Source: Xiphias gladius (lineage: Eukaryota; Chordata; Actinopteri; Istiophoriformes; Xiphiidae). From it: 64,000 bases of DNA. The first letter of the stretch is position 1; each line of letters begins with the position of its first letter. Below, piece after piece: positions 36,001 to 60,354 of the stretch. Below the pieces are notes generated by a model. That model worked only from the letters and a program-made list of their open reading frames with translations, did no database searches and was not told the DNA's origin. A program made the translations under genes and the position numbers. The stretch is taken from assembly GCF_016859285.1 (NCBI RefSeq), contig NC_053416.1, forward strand, positions 8,806,001-8,870,000, written 5' to 3'.

Positions 36001-37586
36001 TATTCAGACTGCAGCATCATACTCTCGAGTATTTCTGAGATTCATTTACCAGCTAATTAGTTTCTCATTTCTGGGAGCTACTGTGTCTTATAATGACAAG
36101 TTCGTAGTAATGGTGTCAGTTGTGGCTTCAAGTTGATTTATTTTTGAAAATATCCAGCATTTCAGAACCTAAGAATTTTCTCAACCCACTGGGGAATATA
36201 TAATCTTTCAGTTGCAGTTGAAGCATTTAAGTCATTTTTTCTCAAGACTAACGCGTGCCCAAGAATTACTTCAGTCTATGTTCAACGCTGGTGTTATTCT
36301 TTTATTTTTACTTACTGTCACCAAATCCCATGAAAAAAACTAAATAGTTATTTAGTTAATTTTTCAATACTTTCCAACTTCCCCCCCTTCCCAAGCCCAT
36401 TCCTACTTACTGAAACTATACATTTCTAAAAACAGTTCACAAATAAATAGTCTCATTTTTAAGAAATAGAGGGAAAAAAATGCATTTGCATGGGACTATT
36501 TTCAGCTGCGGATTAATACACATATGCTGCTCTAATGCAGTGGTTCCCAACCTTTTGTGCTTGTTACCACACAAAATTAAAGATGCCCTGTGGAGTTTTC
36601 TTGTAAAAATTCAGAAGATAAACAAAAAACAAAAAACAAATGTCAGTGGTACTTAGCAAAATTCTTTGAGTGTGTGACTTTGAGGCCGTACAAACATATT
36701 GAATGTGTTTCCATCCCCATTTTTTTTTTTTTAAGATCTAAAATTGTGCATTGTTTACATCCACGTTTACTCACAAGCATTCTTGTCACTGCCTTTGTGG
36801 GCAGTTTGCTTGATTGCATGTTACTGTCACCAGGTGTCGATCGGTCAAATAGCGTGAACTGATCATCCAGAGTGCGTCTCACGTGCTTCGTTGTGCCTGT
36901 ATACAATACAAACCCAAATGGGTACCCACATGTAAAGACGTGGCGTCATAGTGCTACTAGTGGTGAAAACCTCACAGGGACCCTTTAAGCAGTGTTTATT
37001 TGTATGACAGCTTATGGAGTCGTGAGTTCAACCAAAAAGTGATTTTTTTTTTCCTCTAAGGTTTGATTTGAAGGATTTTTAGAGGCCTGTAGGGATGAAA
37101 TTATCCAGTTTTTCAAAAAAATAAATAAAAGGAGGACAAGAATTAGAAAGAAAAAGACAGATTTTCATCCTTTTTTATGCTTTTAATCATTTTGTGACCA
37201 CTACTCCAGTATTTACAGCATCCCACATCAATTTAAAATGATCTACGTTGCCCATGGTCATCGTAATGAGGGAATATGCCTCCCAGTACAACAGTGTGGC
37301 TCATTTATTTGCTTTTAATAGTTTTTAGACAATGTCGTTTGTAGGATAAATTAATTGCTGGTTTTGATCTTTTCATGCGATTCTTGGACAATAGGAAAAA
37401 TATAGAATATTGTCAGCCCTATCATTTAAACCCTTCCTACTGGAGCTCACATTGTTCTTCTGAATGCCAAAACACGTAAAAGGTGTTTTCTTTATTTTTA
37501 ATTTTTAATTTGTGTCGCACACAGGGATCACAGACAGCACAGAAGCCGATCACAAACCAACCAAGAGGAAAAGCAACTGCTGCTGA
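29888..37586 (+). CDS. rab34: Ras-related small GTPase Rab34
   Basis: Ten coding exons: 29888-29935, 30577-30668, 32078-32143, 32909-33010, 34367-34431, 34581-34632, 34728-34809, 35626-35716, 35864-35971 and 37525-37586, after a noncoding exon ending at 28720. They give 255 aa (human 259). P-loop GDVAVGKT (residues 57-64), switch II WDTAGQE (104-110), the guanine-specifying motif as TKKD (164-167, SKKD in human), SAK in the G5 position, and a terminal CC for geranylgeranylation. The N-terminal extension (MLPPVKKDRIINQLPQ) and VDFEMERFEVLG fit Rab34 rather than Rab36. Rab34 acts at the Golgi, in lysosome positioning and macropinocytosis, and in forming the ciliary vesicle. Its large introns hold many repeats. 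Confidence 0.96.
29956..30004. repeat. (AC)n microsatellite in rab34 intron 2
   Basis: About 23 AC units just inside the intron, 20 bp after the donor at 29936. Together with the GT repeats in the preceding exon it explains the Cys/Val- and His/Thr-rich open frames here, which are not genes. Confidence 0.9.
30980..31400 (+). repeat. Dispersed repeat, rab34 intron 3 copy
   Basis: It contains GGGACTGTTTCCAGCCAGGGATTGATACA and later TTACTCAGTGCAACAATGTGGCTCACT, then TCATGGGATTTGTTGACCGTGAGAAAAATATGG. Both halves recur in rab34 intron 10 (36.38-36.52 and 37.25-37.42 kb) and the second half in the nsrp1 3' UTR. This is the most complete of the copies. Confidence 0.55.
33625..34140 (+). repeat. 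Percomorph 'GCTAATTAGCAAATGTTTGCATGCTAAC' repeat
   Basis: The order is: GGATTGCCATGAAATTTGGTGCAAACATTCACATT, TTATGACCAGATACTTGCAAAACTAATG, TTTAGTGCTAATTAGCAAATG, GCATGCTAACAAGCTAAACTAAGGTGAACA, then TAGCATTGTCATTGG. I recognise this series as a very abundant interspersed repeat of percomorph genomes. It sits in rab34 intron 5 and supports the taxonomic call. Confidence 0.7.
34845..35445. repeat. Inverted pair of the 2.4-kb-type repeat in rab34 intron 8
   Basis: 34900-35060 reads GAATATCTTTGGGGTTTTGACTGTTGGTTGGACAAAATAAG (reverse orientation). 35300-35440 reads AGAGCCCAGAATGATGTTATGAGATGTCTTGTTTTGTTCGACCAAG (forward orientation). Each is part of the repeat family seen at 2340-2553. Between them are T-rich runs and GTAGCAGCCCTG, the usual end of the element. 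Confidence 0.6.
36537..36988. mobile_element. Miniature inverted-repeat element in rab34 intron 10
   Basis: TTAAAGATGCCCTGTGGAG at 36577 and CTCACAGGGACCCTTTAA ending at 36988 form imperfect terminal inverted repeats about 410 bp apart. Just before it, CAGTGGTTCCCAACCTTTT (36537) is the typical start of a hAT-type element, so one element may lie within or beside another. No coding capacity. Confidence 0.6.
37250..37425 (+). repeat. Dispersed repeat, rab34 intron 10 copy (second half)
   Basis: CCTCCCAGTACAACAGTGTGGCTCATTT, then TTTTCATGCGATTCTTGGACAATAGGAAAAATATAGAATATTGTCAGCCCTATC. The first half of the same repeat lies at about 36380-36520, and the miniature element at 36537-36988 separates the two halves. 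Confidence 0.55.
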
Positions 37587-37917
37587 AGAGAGATTAGAGA
37601 GAATGACAAACGCCTGGATACACTGGACCAACTACACAGCAACACACGGCACACGGAACGGGAAGATTAAACTGAAATATGGACTCAGCATGCTCAATGT
37701 AGTTCTCATGAATAGACCCCATGAAAAGCAATTTAGTATCAGCTAAATGTTGTGTTTATGGTGCTCTGAATATGGCCTGAGAGGGAATTAATAATAACCA
37801 AAGTTGTATGTTTGACATAATGGATTGTTAGTTGAGGCTGTAAACAGCAAGAAGTCAGTCAGCGGAATGACCAGAATAGCGTTCTCTCAGGAATGTTTGT
37901 ACTGCTGAGCTACAACA

Positions 37918-37923
37918 AATAAA
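37918..37923 (+). terminator. rab34: rab34 polyadenylation signal
   Basis: AATAAA 332 bp after the stop codon, followed by TTTGTGATATGCTTGG. Likely cleavage is near 37940. Confidence 0.75.
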
Positions 37924-37944
37924 GCTTTGTGATATGCTTGGTTA

Positions 37945-38590
37945 CATAAACATTTATTCTAGATCTTTTATGAAACTGCTTTTGGTTGATGCTTTCATAA
38001 ACCCGTCTGTCCATCTGTCTGTCTGTCTGAAAGAACATTTTTCTCCTGTTATGGCTGAAATGTCAGTGCCAGGCCTAATGCATTTTTTTTTTTTTTTTTT
38101 TTTCATTTCCTGACTGGTCTCCCGTCATGTGTCTGTGCTGCTAATGTGATGCGTACGCCGGCTCCCATGACCGCGGTCATACCCACAACGCCACTCTATC
38201 CTCTGACATAAGGGTTCTCATGATCTCGAAAATGGAGGGATTGTTTGCGGGGACAGTAACAAGCAGCGAGTTACATCGGAAGCCAATCGATTCACTCACT
38301 AAGTAGAGACAGGAGGAAAGGTGTCCTCATAAGCCTGCATATGTTCCCCTTCAGTAAACATATATACTTTTATTATAGCTCATAGATTACGGATTGTAAA
38401 TAAACTGGTTTTGGTCACTGTGTTGTCCTTTTGTCCTGTTGAAACAAAAAAACTCGTAAAGAAAGAATAGAGGTTCGGAAAATTCTTCATATTCTGTTCC
38501 TAGCGAATCATATTTCCACCGTGAAGAAAAACACACACGTCTAGACTTCCAGTTTGTCTCCCAGATTAGCACGAGCAAGACTGGTTTTAA
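37945..38590. other. Spacer between convergent rab34 and supt6h
   Basis: About 640 bp with a TCTG repeat, a 21-bp T run (38083-38103) and no open frame of interest. Confidence 0.6.
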
Positions 38591-38600
38591 TATGAACACT

Positions 38601-38606
38601 TTTATT
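38601..38606 (-). terminator. supt6h: supt6h polyadenylation signal (minus strand)
   Basis: TTTATT on the plus strand, which is AATAAA for supt6h. It implies a 3' UTR of about 1.9 kb from the stop at 40522. Confidence 0.6.
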
Positions 38607-40449
38607 AAAGGGATCACAGGTAGAAAAGGTCATCAGCAGTGTCAGACATCATTTCTCCCTCTATCACCAACTACTGCCGACGACCACTCACAACCTCACT
38701 GAGAAAGATGCGATATCTTTATCTGTCGAGAGACATAAAGCCAAGTAAGTTTACTCAAAAAACATAATTATTTAAAACAATATGCATATTATGGGACCAT
38801 GATACTTTGCACAATGCAAAATGAAGCACACCATTGAATACCAGCGCTGCTTGTTTGTACTGTGGCACAGGCACAGCAACAACAAAAAAAGAACAAAAAC
38901 GAAACAATGCATAAGTCAAGAGGGATGTGGAGTGGCTTAAAACTTCTGCATGACAGTCACAAAAGATTCAATGTGTTTTTAACAACAGGATATTCACTCT
39001 ACTGAAATAGCTCTGTGCAGCTCTGAATATTATACAGTTAGGAATACACGTGTGGACACAATAGGAAGTCAGTTTGATAGTATCAACCGCTGATAGTGTT
39101 AGAGAAATTTGAACCCATCCACTTCAACATCTTATTATTCTGTTGCAGCAGTGGAAAAACTTGTTCATTTGTCGACGTTCAGTAGGAAAAGCGACACTGT
39201 CTGGGACTGAATTGCAGCTGCGGTGCATGAAGAGATCACATTCTTCAAGGTGGCAAACATCCTAACCCAATGTCAAAAGTGAAACTCTCGCTCAACTGCA
39301 AACATCAAAGATATGAGAGACTCAAATTTGAGCAAACTTAATAAAAATTACCGACAAACTGCCATGGGTGCTTGTTTGACATCGCGAAGTACTTCAACTT
39401 GGAAACTTTGCTTGTTAGATATTCTTCCTAAAATCAACTACTTTAAAATGTGAGCTAACTTCTTCGGCGCTGCCTCGCATATATGCACATAAAGTCATCA
39501 AAAAGAACCACCATTACCTCGAATGTGGCACATGGGAAATGTCCACAAAGTATTCTTAGGTCAAGTAAGAGTCAACAAGACATTAGAGGCTATCTACAGG
39601 AGCCAAAATACATCAGCTGATCACAATACAGCATGTGGTGGAACTAACTACCATTAACTTATTTATGAGAGAAACTCAAGCTGAAATGAAGGTCTCTTCC
39701 TTGAATTAATTTTGCCTTTTCAAATCAGCCTCATCCCTCACACTCGGTGTGTGCGCGTCTGTACAGTCACAGATGTGTTTGCTTCGACAGATGTGATGAG
39801 CAGAGGCTTTAAGGCTAAAACAGAAAACAAACGAAAAAAAAAACAAACAAAAAAAACAGTATTTATTCATTCTGACGCATTCCATACAAAAATTAAATTT
39901 CCTGATTGGCTTGGCAAAGTGCTCTTTTGGCAACTGTTTGCAAAAATCCACCAATCATAAAGGAGGAAGGGTGGATTCTGGAAACTAACTGTACCCCTTC
40001 TGTCAAACCCATTCATGGATCAAACTAAAACCAATTGCAAAAATAAAGATAGCAGGACAGCTTGTCTGACAAAGTCTGTGTAGGTCCATATCCTATATGC
40101 AGCTGCTGTCAGATATTTCAAGTTTTTTTTGTCATTATACTGACTTTCTGCACGACATATACAGTGTTATTCTGACTATACAAAATACTATGCAGCCAGA
40201 GAAGCTGGCTGGAGGTGAGGAGGTGAAACATTTGGGATGAGTTGGGTAGACAGGAGGCCAAGAGGGTGGATGATACCAGACTGATAAACTGCAGCTACAA
40301 TATCAGGAGGTGAAGACAACGTATGAATGGACAGTCAGGTGGATGGAGTGGGCTTCAACTAGTGGTCAGCTGGATGAAAGGGCTGATGGGTTGTGGGAAA
40401 GACAAGAGGTGGATGTATATCCAGATGAAGCAGCAGTACAAGGAATGGC

Positions 40450-40500
40450 GTAGGGTGGGTGGGGGGTGGGAGGGGTGGGGGTGGGGGTGGGGGGGGGGGT
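40450..40500. repeat. G-run tract in the supt6h 3' UTR region
   Basis: The plus strand has many runs of 3-11 G separated by single T or A (GTGGGTGGGGGGTGGGAGGGG and onward). On the supt6h mRNA this is a C-rich, CCCCACCCC-type tract beginning about 20 nt after the stop codon. Confidence 0.85.
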
Positions 40501-40521
40501 AATGACGCCCCCCTCCGTGTC

Positions 40522-54255
<13,734 letters not shown>

Positions 54256-55576
54256 GACTGCTCTTCCTGAGAAGAAGTTCAAAATCTTGTTGGTAAACTT
54301 TCTCAACATCATCCGAGCATTACTTAATTCTCCCAGGCCAAAGAAACAGTAATTCATACCATGTGTTCTCTAATATTATACTTTAATTGCAATTCCACTC
54401 GTTAAAATCCAGTTTCCCTTCCAATTAAAGCACCTATAAGGTTAGAAAAATAATCTTATTTTGCACTGACAGCATTAAACACACACACACACACACACAT
54501 TGTTGTTGTTTTTTTTTTAAATGGCTGCATCATTGCGGCAAATGGAAATCATTTTATGTGTGTTTGATCAAAATTCACCCTGATATACATGTATTTAGTA
54601 TCTCTGTAACCTTTAGGATCTCTTCCAGAATTTAAAGTAAAGTTTTGTGGGCTTGAACAATGTCTGGTTGCAAAGCATGATTTTTCAGTCATTGGGGAGA
54701 GGTCAACCATGCCTGATTGTACGATGAACGGTGGTATGCGGTCACACAAACTGTATATTTACCTATTACGTGATTAATTTAAAGCAACTGATGCTATTTT
54801 AGAGTTAAACATGCAAAAGCACGGATTTACGCATAAAAGCAATGCTTGCTGGCATATTCACAAAATATGTTTTGATGTATATTCCGATACTGACAACGTT
54901 AAACTAATTAAACAATAATTAACAATACTGGATGGTCATGTTTGTATTTGGTACCTGGTGAAGATTTTCACTCTCATTCATTGTTATAATGGCAGTAATT
55001 TACAATAAAACTAGATATAGATGGCAAGATAAAAAAAAAAGAAAAACCTACACGTAACGATGTCGCAATGCGCACACACATCGACAGAGGTGACCAACAA
55101 AACACATTACTGTACTTCAATGTAAATGTTATCCACATGATATCTTTAGCATAGTTTATGAGCTGTCGGTCAAAAACCATTAAGGTTTATTGAAAATCAT
55201 GCTCAATAACTTTAGCCGTGAGCTAGCAACACCGTATAGGCTATTAACTATGTCGGCGATGAGAGTTAGCTAGCGAGCAGCCTTTTGCCAAGTAGCTAGT
55301 AAGTCATTTTCACGTTTTCCCTTGTGAGCTACTTGGCGCGTTTCAGTAAGTAAAATACCAATAAAGGAACAACCGAACCAAATGCGACAGTTGGAGAAGA
55401 ACCCAGGCCTCTGAGTCAAATTCGTAGCTTAATGTTAAAGCTTTAGTACATCAGTTCGTTAGCCTAGCATTAGCTGTAACGACAACAACAGCTAACTGCA
55501 TTAGCGTTAGCTAGTTAACGGCTGTAAGCACAATAATCTAAACATCGCAAATGACCACGGTGAAATTAAGACTTAC

Positions 55577-55948
55577 ACGTCTCACTGCGGTGGTATATTC
55601 CGTAAATATTTACAGTAATGACGGGATTGTGTTGTGTTTTATGTTTCGGGGACCTGTACTTGTGTAAAAGGCCGAGAGCGAGCGGCGTGATGAGAATTCC
55701 GGGATGCGGTGAGGGACCCTCCAACCTTTTGAGCAGCAAGGTGACGCCCCCTGGTGGCTCACCTCGATCGTACACAACACGAACCGACTGAGTAAAACAG
55801 CATTACTAATCTCGCACAGTGAATATTCCGAGCCGCTGGGGGCGCTGTCTCTCGAACTTCACGTTGGCATTTTGTACCACTTTAATGACGTAGCGAAAAA
55901 TAATACAAATCTCAGAGAAGTATCGGCGGCTTGGGTTTTTTAGTAGGA
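55577..55948. promoter_or_regulatory. Divergent promoter of supt6h and sdf2
   Basis: A minus-strand noncoding supt6h exon ends at a GAGACGT/GTAAGTC donor at 55577. The next supt6h exon begins at 54266 and contains the ATG. The sdf2 ATG is at 55949. GC-rich sequence at about 55660-55760 and 55825-55860 (GCCGAGAGCGAGCGGCGTG, GGGGGCGCTGTCTC) and the absence of a TATA box fit a shared housekeeping promoter of about 250 bp between the two transcription starts. Confidence 0.65.
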
Positions 55949-58592
55949 ATGGGTAAATTAAACTGTGCTTTTCTTCCAAGCTTTCTATTAACACTGTTAC
56001 TATTTTTATCCTGTATATTTGGGCTGTCGCTCGGTACGGAACTGAGTTTTGTGACATGCGGATCAGTTATTAAACTGTTAAATCTGAAGCACAATGTGAG
56101 ATTACACTCACACGACGTACGCTACGGGTCCGGTGAGTTTCCTCTTATTAAGAAAAACGATTAAGCATTAACGTCATTTACATCGTGTTTTCCACTAACA
56201 GTAGCCTCATCTACCATTACCCACCTCTGTAATTACGGTTATATTGTTGGATGGACATTGGAAATGACTGATTTCTTAGCACAAAGTTTTACAGTGTCAA
56301 TTTGACACATACCGGTCATTTATATTAACTGCATTATGTGTACAAACATTGGTAACTTAGCTGTAGTTACCTATAAAGGTTTGGTGAAATTCGACCTCTT
56401 TTAGGTGAACTACTCAATTGATCAAACATTAATACAGTGTATGAAAAACATTCAAAGAACCTTTTTCGTTTAATAGGCCCAGTCAACTTGAAGCTTTTTT
56501 TAAAAAAAATTTAAACTATAGAGTGGGACGGGACGATTGTAGATGGGGTTTACCATCCACTGTAGTTTTCACTAACCATTCCTTGTTGATATAAGGACGG
56601 GGACTTTAAATCACACACAACAAAAAAAAATGTCAAGGATGATGACAAAGTTAAGTCCACGACTTATTTCCATTGTGGTCCTCGATGCAGAGGTAGGAAA
56701 GATGCAGGAGTCTAGGTGGTGTTATATCTACAACAGAGTAGTTCATTAAATACCTAAATTACAATTAATAAAATCCCTCCAAGTCAAACAGCAAAAAAAA
56801 TCATCAATTAAATGAACTGTTCTAGGCAAAAACGTAGTTTTGTTGCTCACTTTCCTCAGGGTCTGTTCTCTTTGAGTAACTTCGTAACGCTCTTCTGCTC
56901 ACTGTGTGTGTTTGTGTGCTTGGGACAGGTAGCGGGCAGCAGTCTGTAACAGGGGTTACTGCAGTGGAAGACAGTAACAGCTACTGGAGCGTTCGTGGAA
57001 CGAGTGACGCCTTCTGCCATCGGGGTACCCCAGTAAAGTGCGGGCAGACGATCCGGCTCACCCACGTCAACACAGGCCGAAACCTGCACAGCCACTACTT
57101 CGCCTCCCCACTGTCCTCTAACCAGGTGGATGTTGTGAGAAGTATATGTGGACAGAGGAGAGGTTCGGTGTTGAGGCAATTTCACATAGCTCCCTGCAGT
57201 TGTTGGGAAAGGATTTTAATGTCTAAAAGATGGTTTTGACATTTCCAGCATAATTCAAAAAGATGACTATGAGAATGTCACTGTGAGATTAATTACAGTA
57301 ATATTAGTAATATGTAGTCAGAGATGTAAAATACCAAAAGGTTGCCTTTCACGTTTAGTGAAACCTAGACCAACATTTTGAGGTGGAAGTGAGTTGACAG
57401 CAGCTTTTACACTTCAAGGACTGTACCAAACTCGCTGGGAAAAAAGCCTCAGGTCAGCAAAAACCTCTTCAGTTTTGAGGAAGTGTGAAAAAACTGTCTA
57501 CCAAAAGTGTAAAAGGGTTGGAGGACATGTACCGTGAGATGATAGAAATTTGGACATTTTGGTTTACCTTTTAAACTAAAGTCATTTAACATCTCTGGGT
57601 GTATCAGATGAATGTGGACATTATTGTAAATCAATGAACAGGTCTCCTTTATGGCACTTTTTGATTTACAGGATTTTTCATCAACAGACAGGTCTTTAAT
57701 TCAGTGGATTAGCCAAAAGGGGACTTTGTCTGATTATTTAATCTGTTAGCAGATTCTTAAATGACTATCCAGAACATGTACCAAATCATAATTTTTTATA
57801 ACTGTTGTGGCTATTCTTTTTATTACTTCTGTTGTGGTATGTATATAAAATTATACATACACGATTTCATATAACATTTCATGTAAATAACCCAACACAA
57901 CAGTGTAATAAGTACTATAGCGTGTCCGGCGTCTCTCATCCACTCAAGAAGCATGATACTTTAGCATCAGTATAAAGGGTGACTAAAGGGTGTATTTCAC
58001 TGTAATTTTGTTGAAGAAGCAACAAGCCAAAGAATGTGGCAAAACCAAACATGTCTTAATGTTTAACGTGTTGGAATATCTGGCTTGGTGAATAATCTGG
58101 TCTGTGAAAGTTGTTCCTATTGTACAAAAATATAAGTCAGCTGATGGCTCCAGTTTAGTAGCAGGAAAAATGTAAAGGACAGAGGCAACGTAGAAGATTA
58201 AAAAAAGAAACATGGGTATAATTTATGCCTTGGGTTGTATAATTGAACTCCTGTATTCCTTGTCTTCTAATCTCTTTTACATTTGTCCACAGGAGGTGAG
58301 TGCCTTTGGTGAGGAAGGGGAAGGGGACCACCTGGACGAGTGGACAGTTCAGTGTGGAGGATCCGTGTGGAAACGGGAGGAGGCTGTCCGCTTCCGTCAC
58401 AAGGCCACTGACGCACTACTGTCAGTGACAGGGGAGCAGTATGGACGGCCGATCCACGGTCAGAGGGAAGTTCACGCCATGTCGAGCCCCAGCCAGCACA
58501 GCCTGTGGAAGGCCATGGAGGGCATTTTCATGAAGCCCAGTGAGAGCCCAGCGGGCAGCCGAGACTATGGTCACCCACACACAGAGTTCTGA
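55949..58592 (+). CDS. sdf2: Stromal cell-derived factor 2, ER MIR-domain protein
   Basis: Three exons (55949-56132, 56929-57125, 58293-58592) give 226 aa (human 211). The N-terminus has a hydrophobic signal peptide (FLLTLLLFLSCIFGLSLG), followed by VTCGSVIKLLN, LHSHDVRYGSGSGQQSVTG, RLTHVNTGRNLHSHYF and VSAFGEEGEGD. These are the three MIR repeats of SDF2/SDF2L1, with a conserved W-K-A-M-E-G-I-F-M-K-P ending. The protein works in the ER lumen with Hsp40-type co-chaperones in folding and quality control. The start at 55949 is preferred over the in-frame upstream TTG at 55931. The C-terminus is HTEF, a variant of the HxEL/KDEL retrieval signal. A single-base difference separates the F codon (TTC) from a leucine codon (CTC). 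Confidence 0.95.
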
Positions 58593-58850
58593 ACTTTTCT
58601 TCTCTGCTTCTGTCTCCTCTCATTTTCCTCCCTGTCTACCTCTGTATTCCCTACCTCTGTCTCTAATTACATCTGTACCAGCAGCCTCCAAATGCATCTG
58701 TGTCTCCCATTCTCTTGTCTCATTTTTCTCTCTCATTAAACTTTGAATATCATCTTTGGAAGAGACTTTGCCAGTCTATCATGGATCAGGGTACAATTAC
58801 TTCATCTTATCAACTTGTACCGACCTCTCTGACATCCAGTACTGTTTTAA

Positions 58851-58856
58851 AATAAA
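58851..58856 (+). terminator. sdf2: sdf2 polyadenylation signal candidate
   Basis: AATAAA about 260 bp after the stop. A weaker ATTAAA is present near 59592, so a longer 3' UTR is possible. Confidence 0.5.
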
Positions 58857-59609
58857 TGTCCACATACAAAATATCTGTGGAGATAAATTTGGAAAACCAT
58901 TGAATCTTCAGAGATTCAGCAGCTACACATTATTTGAATAACACTATAATTTGCCTTAACAGGTATAAGAAGACATACAGGCATTTGTAACACTTAACAT
59001 ACAAGAAGAGGTTTTCCTCTCAGCTGTTATTTATTGTTAAATAGATACCATCAGCAGTCACACTACAATACAGAAGGTAGTGCTGGTTTTGCTTATCAGT
59101 ACATTTAAGTCATCAAGTGAGTCTCGTGTTTTGTTGGACTAAAAAAACATTGTTACACTTGTGCCTTTATCTTCTTCTTTTTTTTTAAAGTAGTATGTGT
59201 TTACATTGTGGAGCCTTTTAAACTTTTGGAAACATAGGAATTTTATTGTGTTTTTATGGTATTCGTAAGCCATATTCTACTCAAACAATGAAAAGCAGTG
59301 TTACTATGGTAAATAACTTTTTTTTCCCCTTTAAGTCAGATTCAGTGTAGCACATAAATTATCCCGCACTAACTTACATGACAGAATAAGCAGTTATGTC
59401 TGTGGAGGTTTTTTTTTTTTTTTTAAGGTACATCATTGAACCGGATGCTGTTTATTGTCATTGTTTGCTCAGTTTCCAAGTGCTGGGAGAAAGTGTTGTT
59501 ACATTCATGCTGTCTTTGCATGCGTATGTGTTAGATTAACTCTTTGTTTCAGAGGTTCGTATGAACAACAATCCTACAATGGATACCTCATATTAAAGAC
59601 ATTTTTTTA

Positions 59610-60350
59610 TGCATACAAGTATAAGAGGTCTTTATACTTTTTAATTTGGTCCCGACGACAGTTGAAATAATCTAGTGACTCTTCACAGGTGGTCCTTTCT
59701 GCATGATCACTTGAAATGAATCACGGGTATCATCAATGACACTCCCGAAACTGCATTCAAAATTTAGCATCATGAATTACCAGATAAAAGCTAAGCAACA
59801 GCCCACTAGAGTACAGACAAACAATGTACTGTGTCTTAATATATGTGTCCCTTTACCTGTTCACTCATACAGTAGTTAAGCAAGTTGGAATTGTCTTATA
59901 AAGTCCAACCCCTTAATTTCACCCATAAAGATGAAAACAGACTAATGGATTTGCAAGAGAGGCAAGCTAATAATGTGTGCCTGGACCATTACACTTAGCA
60001 TAATGCCTTGTTTGTCTGCTTAATGGCATTTTTTGGTTCATTATCTGTCGTTTAATGGGTTTTGGGTGCTGTGAGGCTGTTGTCACTTGTGTTTGACCTT
60101 TGCTCCCTATTTGTCATGATTTAGAGTGAGCGTTGATGCAAGCACTGCTCCACAGGAAACCCCAGGAAACAAGTTAACAAACGGGTAAATTAACCTCTAG
60201 CCATTACATACTGCATGAAGCTAAATAGAGTTTTAAGATACAGATCTCCTTTGTGAGATCTGACTCTGCTGCTTCTGCTGCTGTTCCTCTGATTCACAGC
60301 TGATTAATGTGCGCTCTGGTACCGGCTTGGGGAAACTGCACCCTATTGAG
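59610..60350. other. Spacer downstream of sdf2
   Basis: No gene or clear repeat is seen. Confidence 0.5.
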
Positions 60351-60354
60351 TTTG

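Noticed and set aside
55931-55948. Upstream in-frame start for sdf2 at 55931
   Set aside because: The codon there is TTG. The ATG at 55949 gives a normal signal peptide.
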